From Nectonema munidae (Eukaryota > Nematomorpha > Nectonematoida > Nectonematidae): a stretch of DNA of 64,000 nt. The stretch spans positions 124,001 through 188,000 of the forward strand of contig JAUIRK010000952.1 in NCBI GenBank assembly GCA_030549495.1, in the 5' to 3' direction. A program made the position numbers and the translations under genes. The notes under the pieces are model-generated. The model was given only the letters and a program-made list of their open reading frames with translations, was not told where the DNA came from and did no database searches. Below, piece after piece: positions 1 to 10,843 of this stretch; positions within the stretch are counted from its first letter, which is position 1; the number at the start of each line of letters is the position of its first letter.

Positions 1-338
1 TTCATATTTTCAGATGGTGAATCAATCAAAATAAATAATACATTTTTGACCCCCCCCCTCTAAATTTTTCATGACCCCTGAAGATGAAAGCTGACTCTAT
101 GCATCTGCAATAAGTTCAGATTTTTTGATTACAAAATCAAAAAGCATTTTTCAGGTTAGAAATTTATGAGTAAAACCAGCTAGCTATATGATATAGGCTT
201 TATAGATCAAAAATATTTGAGTTTAAATAAATCGAGAAAAAACGCCCGTCACCCTAAAATGTCACCCATATGGTGTTCCCCTTCGATCATGATAGGCCAA
301 AATTTAAAACTTAGAAAAGGAAATAAGAGGAAGAATAC
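1..338 (-). other. Shal intron 3 (part)
   Basis: This is the sequence downstream of the Shal exon 3 splice donor on the minus strand. It is AT-rich, with a short poly-C run near base 52, and I see no coding sequence in it. The next channel exon (S2 onward) is not present, so the intron continues past the left edge. Confidence 0.75.
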
Positions 339-695
339 CTGATATTGTGTACCGCATTGGATCCGAGCTCCAGAATCGGATATCCTTCCACATGGCACCG
401 TTTCGATGATATTTGCGAGAACGGAGAGTGCAATAAAAAACCCGGTAACATAATAGAAAACAAGAGCCGGGGTAGAGATGTGAGGATTTTCAAAAGCTTT
501 CCACATCTTTTGTTGAACAGTGAGTTTTTTGGCTTTTTCCGCGCGGTTATCTAGATTTTCAGACTTGTCATCCCCAATTCTCTCATTGTGTTCCTTCTTG
601 CGGTCTCGGTAGTCTTCGTAACAACAGTCGGAGATAATGTCGGGGAGAATTCCGAAGAAAGCCAACTCTTCGTCGTAAGCAGCGATACACTCTTC
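339..695 (-). CDS. Shal: Shal/Kv4 potassium channel, exon 3: end of T1 domain and S1 helix
   Basis: This internal exon encodes 119 residues of a Shal-type (Kv4, KCND) voltage-gated K+ channel, the subunit of somatodendritic A-type currents. It starts EECIAAYDEELAFFGILPD and holds the C-terminal part of the T1 tetramerisation domain, including the Cys-Cys pair of DCCYEDY. A charged linker follows, then the conserved MWKAFENPH segment and the S1 membrane helix (around ALVFYYVTGFFIALSVLA). It ends at CGTQYQ just before the S1-S2 loop continues. The acceptor is TTTTCAG before 695 and the donor is CAG|GTATTC at 338; both boundaries are phase 0, matching exon 2. Open frame runs on past both splice sites but loses similarity there. 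I first considered Shaw (Kv3), but YDEELAFFGILPD, the DCCYEDYRDRK segment and the exon 1 N-terminus are Shal features. Later transmembrane segments and the pore lie outside the window. Confidence 0.95.
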
Positions 696-744
696 CTGAA
701 AAGTTGACAAGTTTCGGTAAAAGCAGAATTGCGAAGTTGGAGTG

Positions 745-870
745 CACCCTAGCGCAGATTTGACTATTCAAATTTTTTTCCTCAATTTGCATAAAAGTTC
801 GGAAAGTGATCAATCAATTTTTAAATGGGTCCTTTATTGGAAACCTATTCTCGGAGTTAGGATTCGTGTT
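745..870 (+). repeat. Dispersed repeat, copy 1
   Basis: Two blocks recur here and at 29000-29350. The first is about 30 bp around GACTATTCAAATTTTT and CTCAATTTGCATAA. The second is about 35 bp around GGAAACCTATTCTCGGAGTT. In the second copy the blocks are further apart because MITEs have entered between them. The family is unknown to me; the shared blocks show an old dispersed repeat. Confidence 0.6.
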
Positions 871-2399
871 AGTGTTAGATTTAGTGTTAGCGCATCGTAC
901 ATACATTTACATTTTTTGACATTCTTGACACAAAATTTCCTAGTTATTTGTGTTAACCTATTCTTGTTCACACAAAGCAGACCCTCTTGAATTGCTTTTT
1001 ACACGTTTGAAACAAAAACCATCTAGACATAAAATACACACATACATACGAATACATATTGACATTAGACACTCATACATTGACATACTTAAATCTCAAA
1101 AACAGGGGTATGGCAGAATTGTTTGAATTGTGAGCAGACTTTCGCTATTTTACATGTTTTACGGTTGCGTTTCAGGCGCAAATTCTATGCTAAAAAAAGT
1201 TTTTTTTATTTTTATTAAAAAATTCATTTTACTAAAAATGTTATCACAAATTTGGTGACGACATTTGCCATCGATTACTTCTGTTAAAGGATTGTTGGAA
1301 AAAGAAGCTGATAACTTATATTTGACCGATACACGCTTTAGTTATTGCTAAAAGTTTACTAATAAAAATTATTATTGCACTCAAAAACTTATTAAATTTA
1401 AGGCCAACCCTTCACTTCCGACTTCAAAAAAACTTTTTTCAACTTTTTTTAAAAAACGTGAACTAGTTTTTTTCGATTATTTAAAATACATAAAAAATAT
1501 CAATCCAATCTGAATTCACTTCAAATTGAAAAAATATATATATATCATTCGAATCCGCTACTCTTTTTTCATATGTTATAATATGTTTACTACGTTCATA
1601 TCTAAAATTTGGAAAAAATCGCTGTACGTGTAAATACTTTTCCTTTGTACAATGCAAGCCAAAGTTTCGCCCTTATTGGTTGGCTGGCAAGCCAACGGCG
1701 AGACAAAAAATACGAAGAAAAAAAATTGTATTAAAATTTCGAATGAAATACAAATAAAACAAGACTGATTTCAGAGTATTCACCTTTTGAGCTTTCATTT
1801 CAAGAATGAGTTTTCTAGAGTTTTTTTTAATTTTTTTTTGAAACTTTAAGAGAAAACTGTATGACCTGAAAGTCTTTAATTGTTTATTATCACTGTCGCC
1901 CCCTATTTAGCAATTTTAATTCCTAAAAAGACATTATTGTTATTCAAACTTAAAAAGTTCAAGTTCAAAATTAAAATGGTGTCCAGAACACTGACTTGAT
2001 TGATTTAAAGGGGCGGAATCCCCTTTAAAAAAAAGTAAAAAATCTTATTAAGTGAAAATATGAAACTAGTGATGTGATTGGCCGATACCAAACCTTAGAT
2101 CTCCAAAAAAGCAGACTCATCACGTGCATTCAGCGTTGATTGAACAGTATATACGTTTATCAGAAATAAACCCCTAAAATTGCATTGCCAATTGTTTGAA
2201 AATTTTTCTCGATCTAATTCTTTTCCTAGAACTCAAATATAATGATGATTTCTGCAACTCGTTTTTTATATTCAATCTTTCTCTAAAGTGAGAAGCTTCT
2301 AAAAAGTTTTTTATGTTTCAGTCGTATAGTTAAGTGTGACACTTATTACTTTTAATATTATCCAATTTTTTTGGAAATTATTATTTAAACACATCAAGT

Positions 2400-2566
2400 T
2401 CTACCACATCAATTCACTTCGCAGTTCAATGAATGAGGATCGTTTTAATGCTCCCATTCTTCTCTTTGTTCACAGAGATATTCGATTGGTTATTGACACC
2501 ATTATTGATATGTATGCTAAAAAGTGTCCTAGACGGATGAGGCTCCTTAATGCTCTTAGTTCTTAA
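2400..2566 (+). mobile_element. hAT transposase C-terminal fragment
   Basis: The plus-strand reading contains LRSSMNEDRFNAPILLF, then VHRDI, IIDMYA and PRRMRLLNAL. This is the pattern of the last part of the hAT dimerisation domain in ZMYM/TTF-type transposases (SxMxxDRxNxLxxLxVHRDI...). Nothing recognisable of the catalytic core precedes it, so this is an isolated 3' fragment sitting in Shal intron 2, opposite in orientation to the host gene. Confidence 0.6.
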
Positions 2567-2924
2567 TCTAGTTACTTTCTTATAATAAACTTATAATTTT
2601 TGATGACTCTAAGTTTTATGATAAGAGGTCAATTTTCGCTTTATATTAAACTATTACCCAAAATAAGATAAAAATAGCGCAAAAATTTTGATAAAGCTTA
2701 AATTTATATGCTTCAAATTTGAGTTCTAGTTTAGTAAAATCCACCCTCCTTCCTAATGCCAATTTCTAGATCCGCTCGAGCAGAAGATATCTCTACATAA
2801 AAATTATATTTAAAAAGTAAATAATGCGAATTTTATTAGTGTTACAAATCCACTCTCACCCAACTAAAATTTTAGAAAACTGATCATTTTCTATAAATAG
2901 TAATCGTTTAGGTAGTTAATAGCG

Positions 2925-3050
2925 TATATCCTTAAAGGACAAGTGTGTGAAGAAATGAAAAGCGTCTGATCAAATACATAAAAATGCATTGAAATAGAAA
3001 GCAGGGGATTAGTGTTTAAAAATTTTGGCGCTCAAAGCGTTGATGTTTTG
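2925..3050 (+). mobile_element. Family C piggyBac-type MITE, decayed
   Basis: This shows the family C interior: GGACAAGTGTG, then AAATGAAAAGCGTCTGATC, then a GCATTGAAATAGAAAGCAG block. The ends have lost a clear TTAA-CCC boundary. It is assigned by similarity to the copies at 33114 and 6401. Confidence 0.45.
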
Positions 3051-3321
3051 GAAAAAGTGTTCGCCATTTTACAGATGGAATGGAAGAAGGAGTCAAGAGA
3101 CAAAATGCGAACAATTAAAAAAAATGAATCGAAGCGTATATAACGTGAGCATATTAGTGTAGTAGTAGAAAACAAAAATGAAACAAATAAATCGACAAAA
3201 GAAGTTGTAATTATATTTGGTACATTGATCAACTTCTCTTTTGATGGATGTTGATTTTGTTGTTTGCGTTGTCTGAATCCAAACACTTTCTTTTTAAGCC
3301 TTAATTTCACATTTTTATTCC

Positions 3322-3342
3322 TTCTCTCTCTCTCTCTCTCTC
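3322..3342 (+). repeat. CT dinucleotide microsatellite
   Basis: About ten uninterrupted CT units. Confidence 0.9.
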
Positions 3343-3524
3343 CCTCCAGGATTTCAATTCATCAAATAAAGATGAAACGTATAATAATGGTTGTACTACG
3401 CCTTACACACTACAAACGTCATCACCTTTGCTGCTGCATCTTCTCTTAGCCGTTCTATGCCAGAAAGTGGATTTTCCAGAAAACATCCAAAAGCTAAAAC
3501 ATTGCAAGAGCCATTGCGACACAC

Positions 3525-3625
3525 ATGTAACAAGAAATTAAAATCGTCTGCTTTAAACATATTAAATTGGATTGAAAAAGAATGCAGGCGATTGGCATTC
3601 CAAATTAAAGTCCCCAAATGGCTAT
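3525..3625 (+). mobile_element. Family C MITE fragment
   Basis: It contains AAATCGTCTGCTTTAAACAT followed by GATTGAAAAAGAATGCAGGC, the internal part of family C. Terminal inverted repeats are not recognisable. Confidence 0.45.
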
Positions 3626-3661
3626 TCCATTTGATCACACACCGTGAACTATAGATTAGAC

Positions 3662-3928
3662 CAGGGATTATTAACTTGGGTTTCAAGAGGTTTATGAGGG
3701 TCAGATTAAATAAACTATTTTTTTTTATTTAAAATTATAAATAATCATATGCCTTTTTTTGATTAAAATATTTACTTTAGGTATTTTTTGCAAATACAAA
3801 TATTAATTGCATGCAAGGTTTTTTAATGACTTTTATGTGAAAATTTCCTTGGGGGGGGGGGGGGGGGTCCATAGCTTTCATCAACATTTTAAAGGAGTCT
3901 GTGATTGAATAAAGTTTAAGAACCCCTG
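3662..3928. mobile_element. hAT-type MITE with perfect 8-bp target duplication
   Basis: This 267-bp element begins CAGGGATTATTAACTT and ends AAGTTTAAGAACCCCTG, which are imperfect inverted repeats of the hAT CAG...CTG type. It is flanked on both sides by the identical 8-mer GATTAGAC (3654-3661 and 3929-3936), the target duplication length typical of hAT. A 17-bp G run (3851-3867) lies inside. It has no coding capacity. The perfect duplication suggests a fairly recent insertion. Confidence 0.9.
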
Positions 3929-6400
3929 GATTAGACAGTATACGACATTGTTTTTTACCTTAATCTCCTTGAGGCATTGGATTGGAAAAAAAAATCATTT
4001 GTTTTCCTTTTTAAAATAAATTTTCATTTATCTTAGAACAGACGGTTTTTGTTTCAGTTAGTGACTGGTGGTGTGAGTGACCCATTGATTCTACTCGTGA
4101 TGAGAAGACAGTGAAAATCATCTATCAACCTACACGTTTAAAATTTATAATTTTTTCCTTATATTGAAAAATCTTGTATTTATTATTGTATTTAGATGGC
4201 GTTAATTTGTTGACATTATTATTTCTTATATTTTGATTGGATAACTTAACTTACATTATCTTATAGATTAAATTTACCATATTTTTTCCGTTATAACTAC
4301 AAACGTGGTTTTTTTTAATGTTTTTTACATTCTTTGATCATTTATTTAAATATTTATATTCAAAAGTTCTTTTTTAACCATTTTGGCCTGTTTCGATTCA
4401 AAATTTAGAGTTTGTCTAAATTTTCGCTAATCAAGCTAATCAATTTTTTAGAATTTCACTTTTCGGTAATTAGTAAATTTATCGTAATTATTAATATCAA
4501 TTAAGTAATTAGAGAGTGTAAATTTAGCAAAATAGATAGATAACTAATAAATTGTATCCATTAGTAAAACAACTCATTCATTATATTTACAACTAAAAAT
4601 TGTTGAGATGGTGCCAGGTAAAAACGCCCGAAAAACAAAACTTTCAAGAAGGAATACAATCAGAAAATATAAACTTCCCAAAAATTTAAATAATTTATAA
4701 GATTTTTGATATACGATTAAAAGTTTTTCTAGACTACTGTTTAAAACTTTTTTTTGAATTTTGTTAAAGATATTTATTATCAAATTTTTTAATGTTCTCT
4801 GCTTTTACCAAATGAGTTTGTTTAACTTATCTATCCTTACAAATTTTTGTTCTAATTGTTTGGCGCTAAAGATTCCTTTAGTTTAGATCGTATTTCCTTT
4901 TTTGACGCTTAAATCTTTTATAACTTAATTTAATTTAAATAATTATAATAAAATTTGTTTCAACTTATCTAAGATCTTATTTGAGAAATCTTGCAACACC
5001 CAACTTTTACTTGTGTGCCAACAAAATTTGTATATTAGGTCTCCAGTCACGACGTCAAGCCTTGCACACACGCAACTGGATAAGATGCTATGAAAACAAG
5101 AAGAAACGATATCAAAGAAGCTCATTATAATAACTAAACAGCAATTGAAACTACTAAGGCCATTGTGTTAAGGAGAAAGGAGAGAGTAGGAAGATATATG
5201 CATTAATCATTACATTCACCACTATTCTTCAACGCAGCACCATCCCTTTATATCTTTCTAACAATCATTGCTACAACTTCTAGAACCACACCAAATCCTT
5301 TCTTCTACAAATGTAATCATCTGCTTCATCTATTCAATAATAGCATTTTCATTGTCCACGACACCAATACTTATAATATCGGAATTTGAGTTGAAATCGA
5401 TTGAAATAGTTTTTTAACATGGACGTCGCATAGGAGTAGAACTCCTAGTTTATATACACATTAGTACTCTATATGTATATATGATGACAATGCTAAAACA
5501 AACAATGCAAGCATTCTATCTTCAATCAACTACTTTATTGCCAAATAAAACATCCTTTTCCATCGATTTGGCGTGCATGATGTGATTGTTAGTGTTCTTT
5601 GATCTATCAATACACTACTGCTCTTCATAAGCGTACACACAGATATACAAATAGGTGGTTTGTAGTAGAGATGTATCGGATATTCGCATCACCATCAGCG
5701 GATTATTCGCCAAATTTTTACATCATCTTAACATCCTCACCCGCTGGACCCCTTAAGTTTCAACATCAGCGATTTTTTTTCAGAATTTTTGAATTTTATT
5801 ATTTTGATAAGTATTTCTTTATGATAACACACATACACTGACATCTTCTCTCTAAATTTTCAAGAAGTATAAAACGTCGGTTTGCTTAGAATTGCTATTG
5901 TCAAGTTTATAGTGTATTTATAAGCATATCGGTGACGGGTTTTGGACGTTTCTTAGCCAGTTTTTTTATGTTTAGCACGAAAGTAACGAAATTAGTTCTT
6001 TACGAAATGTCTTGAACTCTGAATGTGCATATGAATGAATAAATAGTTTTAAAAATAATATCTACATATCTTTATGCATCGGTAAAATTTGACTGAAAGA
6101 CTATTTTCCTCGGTATAACATTAGCAAAATACTAGTCACTATTCTCAAGCTTTTGAACTCTTTCAAGACAAAAATTGTGAAAATATATCACAAGCGATTC
6201 AGTAAAATCCGCTTTTTCCAAATGTGATCCAGAAACTGATTTTTAATTTTAGTTTCAGGGAATGCTTTACAGAATTGAAAGAATGAAAAGTTAAAAAGCA
6301 TCTAAATCAAGGAAACATTAACCTTCGATGATGAAAGAAATTCTAAGAGTGAAGAATATGAAATGCACTTATTAATATGGAGATGGCTGTGTATAGAAAG

Positions 6401-6533
6401 TTAAACTCCTTTGAAAATCAGTGTGACAAGAGCGTCCTCCAAAGAAATGAAAATCGTCTGCTTTAAATATAAAAAACGCATTGAAAAAGAAAGCAGACCG
6501 GAGTAGTCTTCATAGTTCTGTTCCTCAAAGATA
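6401..6533 (+). mobile_element. Family C piggyBac-type MITE
   Basis: It starts at a TTAA (6401) followed by ACTCCTTTGAAAATCAGTG, a decayed form of the family C end. The interior is well conserved: AAATGAAAATCGTCTGCTTT, then CATTGAAAAAGAAAGCAGAC. The right end is unclear. Confidence 0.6.
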
Positions 6534-6984
6534 TACATTGTCGCCTTAGTTATGACTGAATTTTTTTTTATGATTTAGTAAGTTTCTCTCCTTTTTTAAG
6601 TATTAGAGGTAAATTGGAATTTTTTATTATTTGTAATATTAAAAGCTAAACGTATCAAACTCATAATAAATAAATGTAATATCCTTATCTGGTTTGATGC
6701 CCCTTTGGCGCGAAAATTTCTTTCTATATTTGTTACTGATTACTAGCGCTAACTTAAAAAGAATACTTTTTATAAGATATAAACATCTTTATACAATTTT
6801 TTTATTATAAAATTTTTATTTTTAAGTTTTAAATTTATAAAAAATTGTTTTTTTAAGTTTGATCTTTATTAAAAAAAAATTTGAAAAAGTTATTTATAAT
6901 TTTTTTATACTTTTAAATAAAATATAATTCTTTATTTTCTAAGTTCATTTTTAAGTAAAAACATTCCAACAAAAAAAATTTTTA

Positions 6985-7120
6985 ACGGGGCTTGAGTAAG
7001 GTTTGTTAGATAAACTCAAGGTCCTGGGTTCGATCTCGCATCAAGCTTACTTTCTGATAGTTTGATACAAGCGTCAAAAGTGTGCCTTCTCGATGAAAAC
7101 ACCATACGGTACCTTTCAGT
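6985..7120 (+). mobile_element. tRNA-derived SINE, family S1 copy a
   Basis: The head GGGCTTGAGTAAGGTTTGTT and the box-B-like GGTTCGATCTC give a tRNA-like 5' region. It is followed by a unique body containing CATCAAGCTTACTTTCTGAT, GATACAAGCGTC and GGTACCTTTCAGT. The same body occurs in inverse orientation at 33244-33392 and truncated at 57515-57612, so this is a SINE and not a tRNA gene. Confidence 0.75.
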
Positions 7121-8629
7121 AAAAACATAAAAAAATATAGTTATTTATAAAATTTATTTTTTATTAAAAAAAATTTTTTTTTAATTATTTACAAAATTTC
7201 ATTTTATACCCAATTAATCTAAAAATCAAAAATCCCATCACCAATCTTTATTTTCAACTGATTGCAATACAACATCATAATATTTTATGTAGATATGCAA
7301 GAAGACGAGAGACCACCAAAATAATACATATCTTGCTTACCAGAGCACCTTCAAAATTAAAAAATGGAAAAAATCATGAAACCAGGGAAAATATATGCAA
7401 ATTAACATTAATAATTAATTAATTAATTAAGTTGTTTTGTGACGTTCGCACCCATCCTTTCGGATATCGTGGCCCGCCCAGAATGCTGAGTCCAAGTCTA
7501 ACTGGACTTTCCATCCCACTAAACACCTATCGGCCCTTGTTACAAAAGAATAGCTATACCTTGTTATATATATTATTTTACAAGAATTTATGTGACAATA
7601 TATAAATACAACTGAGTGAAAGATACAATCCTAACGAGAACGCTCCCAATTTGGGAAACAAACTTATTGTCTAGTGATAGCTTGATTACTAACCACGTAG
7701 AATCGCGTCGCTAGAAAGCATCTAACTACCTAACCGTAAAAACCTTTGAATTCTTCAGAGGAAGAAAACCAGGGTAAAAAACCGGCACGACGGAATGTAT
7801 CTTGTTCCTAAATAAAAGTATATGATTATAAAAGGTATATGCTACAAAAATAGAAGCGTTTGAAGGCATGCAATATCTTATATATTATTAATAAATAATA
7901 TTTGATACATGTTATAACGGTTAAGAAGGATATACATAATTTAGGGCATGCTAGGTTAGGAACAATCTACCCCTGGAATTTGACTCCATCCCTAAATGTC
8001 GTCCCTAGGATATATGTTTTAATATTGGAATGTTTAATTAACATTGAAAATGGTTTTAAAATGGCGTAGTGACATAATATACAAATTAAGTTTGTAATTG
8101 GGAAACTTTTACACCCACAATATACAATATAAATGCACACAACTTTCTTTTCTCTTTACTTTACACTTCAAAACTAGTGATACGAATTTCTTACTTAGAA
8201 GCCTTGATTAAAGTAGGTGATAATAAGCTTATCAATAAGATGTTCAGATTTTCTAGGCAATAATAAATAATCAATGCATATTATCCTAAGCGTAATCTAA
8301 TGGAAACACAAAATATAAGAGATATTCCAAAGACAAAAATATGCAAAGTAAAAGATTCTTGAATATCGAGGCTTTGTTAATTTCTATGAAAAGGTTTGTA
8401 CTCTTTTGTTAGGTGCTTAATTCGCGCTCTTAACGATTCGACTGCTAAATAATAGTGAATTAGAAGTCGTTTTATCTTCACGCCGATTTGGCCAGAACTT
8501 AAAAAACTCATGCTTGAAAGAAGAAAGAATTTAAATTTACTTTACTTTACTTAGTAAGAGATAAGATTAACGTGAAGATATCTATCAAAATTTCGCTAAA
8601 GTGGCAGAAGAAACAATAGATCAGATATT

Positions 8630-8771
8630 TTAACCCATTTAAGTAAGACCAAGCAAAGCAGACGATATCTAAAAAAACGCAGACGATTTATATTCAAAGT
8701 CATTGAAAAAAGCAGACAAAGATGAAATTACTTATGTTCCAAAATAGGAACATTGGCCGTAAATGGGTTAA
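8630..8771 (+). mobile_element. Family A piggyBac-type MITE (A1)
   Basis: This is the reference description for family A, about 138 bp. TTAA target sites at both ends are followed by CCCATTTAAG / TAAATGGG terminal repeats. Inside come AAGCAGACGATATC, CGCAGACGATTTATATTC and GCAGACGAAGATG, then the palindrome TGTTCCAAAATAGGAACA near the right end. There is no coding capacity. TTAA duplication and CCC termini are the hallmarks of the piggyBac superfamily. This copy has both TTAA sites. Confidence 0.85.
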
Positions 8772-9660
8772 TAAACAGAATGTTCAAAGCATTTTGGTAT
8801 CTTCACGCTTTTTTTCATCAGAAGGGCATGAAGAATATCCAATAAAGATTAAAATTGTTTTTATTTTGTAATAAAATAAAATTATTTTTCTAATAATGCT
8901 AATTAATCAAAAAATTGATTGACTTAAAGTAGAAATTAAGAAACGAATTATATATCATAGGCTTTTGGAATACTTTTAAAAAATCAATAGTCTTGCTAAT
9001 ACATAACAAATTCTTATATTTTATAAATAAATTTGAAGGGTCAACTTATATTGCAGTTCCATGCTTTACACTGAAAAAATAAGCAGTAATAATACTAGTT
9101 GAGAGTAAATTAGATTCGGTCATTTATTCAAATATAATACTGAAAGTTCGCTCAATCTGAAATAGGCCATGTAAAGTTTTTATCCGAAGATTCATACGTT
9201 TTGTGAGTTAAGATACTTTTTGAGGTAGTAGAAATAGAGAGAGAGAAAAGGTACTACAATAACATTAATTTCACTACTATATGGGCCTGCGGAGTTAGTT
9301 GGCTTGACTTAGATTAGGCTTCGGAGTATATTCAAGATGTGGGGCCCAAATCCACGTTTCTGGGCCATTCTTTTGAAACTGGTCGCTCCGTCTCCATAGC
9401 TTTTCAATTTATAAGGCATGGTAAGCAAATGCATTTTATCAAAATTCTTACTTTTCATCTAGAAATATTGAAATAATGCTCTACCTATAAATACCAAACG
9501 CTCAAATTGACCTTGAACACTATAGACTTATATTTATATGTTTTATAAGTTATATATCACACAAACTCGGGTACTTAGTCAGTCCGATTAGTTCCAACGG
9601 CCAAGCCCCCTGGTCGCAGTAAAAATAAAAAAAATAAAAAAAAGTAACATTTATTTTTAC

Positions 9661-9782
9661 TTTGGGAAAGTGAAGCTTGCCAGTGCGATAGTAGTTGAGG
9701 ATGTGGCGAAATAAATGGGGATCCCGATCAAAATAAAATTCATTGTTATTTGGATCGTAGAAGAAGTCTCTTTCATTGCAAC
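9661..9782 (-). CDS. Shal: Shal/Kv4 potassium channel, exon 2: centre of T1 domain
   Basis: This 122-bp exon is too short to show as a long open frame. It was found by translating around a FDRDP motif on the minus strand. After two bases that complete the exon 1 glycine it reads [20 protein letters not shown], then [20 protein letters not shown]. This is the core of the BTB-like T1 tetramerisation domain, matching Shal (NEREFFYDED...[26 protein letters not shown]). The acceptor is TTTTAAG before 9782 and the donor is CCAAA|GTAAAA at 9660. The entry phase fits exon 1 and the exit phase 0 fits exon 3. The histidine of LHFPKEEC is the first ligand of the T1 zinc motif H-x5-C-x20-C-C, completed by exon 3. 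Confidence 0.95.
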
Positions 9783-10740
9783 CTTAAAACGAAAAGAAAA
9801 AGGAGTAAAGTAATTGGGTGGGTTAGAAGACTACACTTTCACGGAGTCGTGAACAAATCGTCGTTATTTCCTAAGCGTTTTCCCCATTTCCGTCTACACA
9901 CCCGTCTATTTCAAATTTTTGCTTCGGTTAAATTCTGTTTACGTAGATATACTATTTGGTATAAAAGTGTGAATTAAACACGAGTGCTTATGGTACGGTT
10001 GAGAAAAATTGTTATTCCAATATTCTGTCAGATTTGTGGGATCTTTGCTAGCAGCAATTCAAATAAGGCATACAAAGCTTATGGATGAAAATTCAAATGC
10101 GGAAAAATTTTGTAATAGAACTAATTTTAAAGTATTTTTATAAAAAAAAATTCAGAATGATTTTGACATTTTGAAATGGAAGAACCATTAAAATTGATGC
10201 TAAGAGAGGGAGAGTGGAGTTATGTTCGGGTTGGCCTGAAACTGCAAAGAAGACGTGCAATTCTTTCCTTCAAGTGCTTTTTTTAAATTAAATTAAGTGA
10301 AAGATAGAGGATTTAATTAAATTAAATTTGAAGATTTTCGTCAGCTCACCCTATCATAAGATTTTGAATTCTGCTCGCTTCCCTCATTGTCAAGAAGCAT
10401 GCAGGCAGGCATACTACGTGATGTATCGAAATTCATAGTTGCTTCACAAAGCAAGAAAACAATCATCATAAATCAGTGCTTCAAAGATTTCATCCTCACA
10501 AGATGACTGACTTCAAGTTTGAAATTAAAATCTAAGCATTCTGCTTCCCTGCGAAGACTTCTCGTTTTTCCAGTCATCGAAGCACTTTTAACATGCTGAT
10601 GAAAATCGAGAAATTAAAACTGCAAAAAAGAATTTACAACGCTACTTTCAATCCAATCCAAGCAAAGCCAGTTGATTGTATCGGTGTTTGCGTTCCTTTT
10701 TGGAAAAATCTACTGACTCAGAGATCAAAAATGTGTCTGG

Positions 10741-10843
10741 CATTGAGTTAGTGTTAACATAAAAATTGTCTGCTCCAAGTTATGTCAAAATTAATACAAA
10801 AAGGAGAGCAGAGAACTATTTTTGGTTGCCTGAGAGGGTTAAG
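10741..10843 (+). mobile_element. Family C-like MITE fragment
   Basis: It has AAAAATTGTCTGCTCCAAGT in the middle and ends in GCCTGAGAGGGTTAA. The layout matches family C with a degenerate left end. Confidence 0.4.

Larger units (their letters stand above)
696..9660 (-). other. Shal intron 2 (about 9.0 kb)
   Basis: This non-coding intron lies between exons 2 and 3 and is very AT-rich. Recognisable contents are a hAT transposase tail (2400-2566), decayed family C MITE pieces (about 2925-3050 and 3525-3625), a CT microsatellite (3322-3342), a hAT-type MITE with perfect target duplications (3662-3928), a family C MITE (6401-6533), a tRNA-derived SINE (6985-7120) and a family A MITE (8630-8771). 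In 696-2320, 3940-6400, 7130-8620 and 8780-9650 I see no gene or clear repeat, apart from the segment at 745-870 that is repeated near 29000-29350. Confidence 0.8.

Noticed and set aside
249-710. Treating the whole open frame as one protein, or as a Shaw (Kv3) channel
   Set aside because: Splice signals at 695 and 339 fit the limits of similarity, and the exon 1 N-terminus and DCCYEDYRDRK segment identify Shal (Kv4).
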